A stretch of 7,352 nt of DNA from an uncultured Lachnospiraceae bacterium. Lineage in GTDB: Bacteria; Bacillota; Clostridia; Lachnospirales; Lachnospiraceae. Numbering within the stretch: position 1 is the stretch's first letter; every line of letters begins with the position of its first letter. The stretch spans positions 1 through 7,352 of the forward strand of contig CAMOVS010000055.1 of assembly GCA_946627575.1 (NCBI GenBank), written 5' to 3'. The position numbers and the translations under genes are program-made. The notes under the pieces were generated by a model. The model was given only the letters and a program-made list of their open reading frames with translations, did not search any database and was not told the DNA's origin. Positions 5,092-7,352 of the stretch are shown piece after piece.

Positions 5092-5862
5092 ATGTTATAT
5101 AAGATCACTTTCAGTCCTACGGGGGGGACGGACAGAATCGCAGACCTGCTCGGAGACTATTTGAGCAAAAGCCTGAAAGCCAAAACGTCAGGCATCAATC
5201 TTCTGGTCAGAGACCCTGACCGTCGTCAGTCCCTGCTCCGGGAAACCGACATCGCCGTGATTGCCATGCCGGTTTTCGGTGGAAGAATTCCTGCCGTCGC
5301 TGCCAGTCGTCTGCGCATGATCCGTGGAAACGGATCCAGGGCCATCGTAGCCGCTGTCTACGGCAACCGGGCCTATGATGACAGCCTGAGGGAACTGGCT
5401 GATATTGCGGAAGCGTCCGGCTTCCGGGTGATCGCAGCGATAGCCGCCATTGCCGAGCACTCCATTATCCATGAGATCGCCCAGGGCAGACCGGATGACG
5501 AAGACCGGAGTCAATTGGCCCGGATGACAGAAGAGATTGCCGGCAAACTGGACCGGAATGACGACAGCCGCCCATCGGTTCCCGGATCCTGGCCCTACAA
5601 GGTCTTCCACGGGATCCCTCTGGGCACCTATGCCACAGATGATTGTATCTTCTGTACCAGCTGTGCTCTGGAGTGCCCCGTCGGTGCCATCCCGGAAGAA
5701 AGGCCCAACCAGCCTTCTAACGGATCATGCATCTCCTGCATGCGATGTGTGGCCGTGTGTCCCGTGCAGGCCAGGAGACCCGACGATGCCGTCACTGAAG
5801 TGATCCGTCATAAAATCTCACCTGTCTGTGTGGAGCGGAAAGAAGCCGAGCTCTTCATATAA
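5092..5862 (+). CDS. EFR1-type protein: flavodoxin-like domain plus two [4Fe-4S] clusters
   Basis: This is a 256-aa predicted cytoplasmic redox protein. The N-terminal half (1-155) resembles a flavodoxin, with the phosphate-binding loop SPTGGT (8-13) in place of the usual TxTGNT, then MPVFGGRIP (59-67) and VYGNRAYDD (89-97), as in the EFR1 group of clostridial proteins. The C-terminal part holds two ferredoxin motifs: C185-x2-C188-x2-C191-x3-C195-P and C213-x2-C216-x2-C219-x3-C223-P, which together bind two [4Fe-4S] clusters. Such proteins are expected to shuttle electrons between an FMN and ferredoxin-type partners; the partner here is unknown. AAGGAGGG lies about 9 nt before the ATG at 5092. 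It stands alone as a plus-strand unit, divergent from the SH3 gene and convergent with the ABC ATPase gene. Its codon use looks somewhat richer in G and C at third positions than the type VII genes. Confidence 0.88.
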   Translation: MLYKITFSPTGGTDRIADLLGDYLSKSLKAKTSGINLLVRDPDRRQSLLRETDIAVIAMPVFGGRIPAVAASRLRMIRGNGSRAIVAAVYGNRAYDDSLRELADIAEASGFRVIAAIAAIAEHSIIHEIAQGRPDDEDRSQLARMTEEIAGKLDRNDDSRPSVPGSWPYKVFHGIPLGTYATDDCIFCTSCALECPVGAIPEERPNQPSNGSCISCMRCVAVCPVQARRPDDAVTEVIRHKISPVCVERKEAELFI

Positions 5863-5877
5863 TACATAGAATACAAT

Positions 5878-5928
5878 CGGCCCCTGGGCTGTCGGGATTT
5901 ACCCCGGCTGCAGGGGCCGTTTCTTTTA
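5878..5928 (+). terminator. Strong hairpin terminator between convergent ferredoxin and ATPase genes
   Basis: CGGCCCCTG (5878-5886) pairs with CAGGGGCCG (5911-5919), and an inner stem GTCGGG/CCCGGC (5891-5896 with 5903-5908) adds to it. The plus-strand tail is TTTCTTTT. On the minus strand the stem is followed by ATTGTATTCT, so it may also stop transcription of the ATPase gene. Confidence 0.9.
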
Positions 5929-5932
5929 GCAT

Positions 5933-7027
5933 TTATCGTAATGCTTCTTCTGTCTCTTTGTCAAAAACATGAACCGCATCAGAATCCAGGGCGAACTTAA
6001 CTGTCTCCCCCATCCGTGCGCTAAGCTTGGAGGGAACTCTGGCAATCATTTTCTTACCGTCTATGGTGAAATAAAGATAGACTTCCGATCCCATCATTTC
6101 ATCCAGGGTAATCTCCGCGGTGACGGTTGAATTCCCTGCAGCGGCAACGAAATCCTTCTCAATGTGCAGGTCCTCCGGACGGATACCCAGGACAACCTGT
6201 CTTCCTTCAATGCTGCCTGCAGTTTCTAACCTTACAGGAACCCTGGTCCGGCCAAATACGGCAGCATACCCGTCCCCATCCTTCTCGATCACCGCATCGA
6301 TAAAGTTCATCTGGGGCGACCCGATGAAGCCGGCGACAAACATATTGCAGGGATTGTTATAGAGATTCTGAGGTGTGTCAAATTGCTGGATGATACCGTC
6401 CCTCATCACACAGATCCTGTCGCCCATCGTCATGGCCTCAGTCTGGTCATGGGTTACATAGACAAAGGTAGTCTGCAGTTTCTGATGGAGAGAGGAGATC
6501 TGGCTTCTCATCTCGGTACGGAGCTTGGCATCCAGATTGGACAGAGGCTCATCCAGAAGGAAGACCTCCGGGTTCCTGACCATGGCCCGGCCCAGGGCTA
6601 CTCTCTGCCGCTGTCCTCCGGACAGTGCTTTGGGTTTCCGATCCAGGTAGGGTTCCAGTTCCAGAATCCTGGCTGCCTCAAGCACCTTCTCACGGATCTC
6701 CTTCTTAGGCATCTTCTGTAATTCAAGAGCGAAGGCCATATTTTTATATACCGTCATATGGGGATAAAGAGCATAGCTCTGGAACACCATGGCGATGTTC
6801 CTGTTTTTGGGTGCTACATCATTTATTCTGCGGTCACCAATAAAAAGGTCACCATCGGATATGGTTTCCAGCCCGGCGATCATCCGCAGGGTCGTGGACT
6901 TGCCGCAGCCGGAAGGTCCGACCAAAACAACGAATTCCTTATCTTTGATCTCCAGATTCAGGTCCGGTACAACCGTTACTCCATTATCATAAGTCTTTAC
7001 TACATGTTTAAATGTGATTCCAGCCAT
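5933..7027 (-). CDS. ugpC: Sugar ABC transporter ATPase, MsmX/UgpC (MalK) type
   Basis: This 364-aa ATPase energises carbohydrate importers of the CUT1 class from the cytoplasmic side of the membrane. All ATPase motifs are intact: Walker A GPSGCGKST (37-45), Q-loop Q83, signature LSGGQ (135-139), Walker B VFLLDE (155-160), D-loop SNLD (163-166) and switch H193. The C-terminal part from about residue 240 is a MalK-like OB/TOBE regulatory domain, with GIRPEDLHIE and a final AVHVFDKET stretch. Length is normal for MsmX/UgpC. GGAGGTAAA at about 8 nt precedes the ATG at 7027. The gene lies downstream of a sugar permease gene but separated by 164 bp with a likely promoter. That arrangement suits MsmX-type ATPases, which often serve several importers. 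The transported sugar cannot be told from the ATPase alone. Confidence 0.95.
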   Translation of the reverse strand: MAGITFKHVVKTYDNGVTVVPDLNLEIKDKEFVVLVGPSGCGKSTTLRMIAGLETISDGDLFIGDRRINDVAPKNRNIAMVFQSYALYPHMTVYKNMAFALELQKMPKKEIREKVLEAARILELEPYLDRKPKALSGGQRQRVALGRAMVRNPEVFLLDEPLSNLDAKLRTEMRSQISSLHQKLQTTFVYVTHDQTEAMTMGDRICVMRDGIIQQFDTPQNLYNNPCNMFVAGFIGSPQMNFIDAVIEKDGDGYAAVFGRTRVPVRLETAGSIEGRQVVLGIRPEDLHIEKDFVAAAGNSTVTAEITLDEMMGSEVYLYFTIDGKKMIARVPSKLSARMGETVKFALDSDAVHVFDKETEEALR

Positions 7028-7079
7028 GTGGATTTACCTCCATATTCAGTAATATCAGGGTGCCAAAGTTATGATCCGC

Positions 7080-7107
7080 AATATACTTGCGCAATCATCA
7101 GCATCAA
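7080..7107 (-). promoter_or_regulatory. Likely promoter of the ABC ATPase gene
   Basis: On the minus strand TTGATG (7107-7102), a 16-bp spacer and TATATT (7085-7080) fit a sigma-A promoter. The -10 is about 53 bp before the ATG. The spacer contains an 8-bp palindrome, TTGCGCAA (7087-7094), which may be chance. Confidence 0.5.
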
Positions 7108-7174
7108 CTTTAGGTTCTGATTCCAAACTTTAATCTCATAAACAGGGATATTGAACGATCCTACGCCGTGGTCC

Positions 7175-7190
7175 GAAGCGGTGCCGCTTC
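7175..7190. other. Hairpin just after the permease stop codon
   Basis: GAAGCG (7175-7180) pairs with CGCTTC (7185-7190) around a 4-nt loop, one base past the stop codon. No T-run follows on the minus strand, so it is probably a 3'-end stability or processing hairpin rather than a terminator. Confidence 0.45.
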
Positions 7191-7191
7191 A

Positions 7192-7352
7192 TCATTCTTT
7201 CACACCGCCAAGGGTAACTCCCTCCACAATGTAGCGGGACAGGAGCAGGTAGACGATAATGATGGGCACGATGGCGATAGTAATCAGCATATAGACCTTA
7301 CCCATATCAAATTTCAGGAAATCCGCGCTTCGCAGTGCGGCTATCAGGATGG
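7192..7352 (-). CDS. Sugar ABC transporter permease, MalG-type, C-terminal end (5' part outside window)
   Basis: The last 52 residues are visible and end in a TGA at 7194-7192. They hold the final membrane segment (about YMLITIAIVPIIIVYLLLS) and the closing sequence RYIVEGVTLGGVKE, a hallmark of the C-terminus of MalG-family inner-membrane permeases of CUT1 sugar importers. The EAA loop that contacts the ATPase lies upstream, outside the window. It is on the same strand as the ATPase gene, 164 bp before it, and probably ends an operon for a sugar-binding protein and two permeases. Confidence 0.88.
   Translation of the reverse strand, partial: ILIAALRSADFLKFDMGKVYMLITIAIVPIIIVYLLLSRYIVEGVTLGGVKE

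Overview
The window looks like chromosomal DNA of an anaerobic, butyrate-forming member of the Clostridia, most likely Lachnospiraceae or a close relative. This rests on a butyryl-CoA:acetate CoA-transferase closely resembling those of gut butyrate producers, a flavodoxin-like/2[4Fe-4S] ferredoxin protein, strong AAGGAGG ribosome binding sites, sigma-A type promoters and mid-range GC. The species assignment is an inference from protein resemblance recalled from memory, not a search.

Layout, right to left, because all genes but one lie on the minus strand. At the right edge is the C-terminal end of a MalG-type sugar ABC permease (7192-7352). A complete MsmX/UgpC-type ABC ATPase (5933-7027) follows, behind a 164-bp gap with its own likely promoter. 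The only plus-strand gene (5092-5862) encodes an EFR1-type flavodoxin-like/ferredoxin protein. It converges on the ATPase at a strong shared hairpin terminator and diverges from the next gene across a palindrome-rich 283-bp region. Next on the minus strand is a secreted protein made of three bacterial SH3 repeats (4101-4808), closed by a terminator.

Two small WXG100 (EsxA-like) type VII secretion substrates come next (3576-3866 and 3151-3465), followed by a LytTR-family transcription regulator with a degenerate receiver domain (2305-3042). The three probably form one operon driven by an extended -10 promoter that carries a palindrome where its -35 box should be. A CoA-transferase gene with its own near-consensus promoter and terminator (819-2159) then interrupts the cluster. 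The window ends inside the N-terminal double-FHA region of an EssC-like type VII secretion ATPase (609 to beyond 1).

How the genes fit together: the WXG100 pair, the EssC-like motor and possibly the LytTR regulator suggest a Firmicutes type VII (ESX/T7SSb) secretion locus, with the rest of the machinery outside the window if present. The CoA-transferase (terminal step of butyrate synthesis), the ferredoxin protein and the sugar-transport genes look like neighbouring housekeeping or metabolic units. The points most worth a second look are the regulator's Asp-to-Glu receiver site, an acidic, repeat-containing reading frame reachable by a +1 shift at the stop codon of one WXG100 gene, and the palindrome at the WXG100 promoter.
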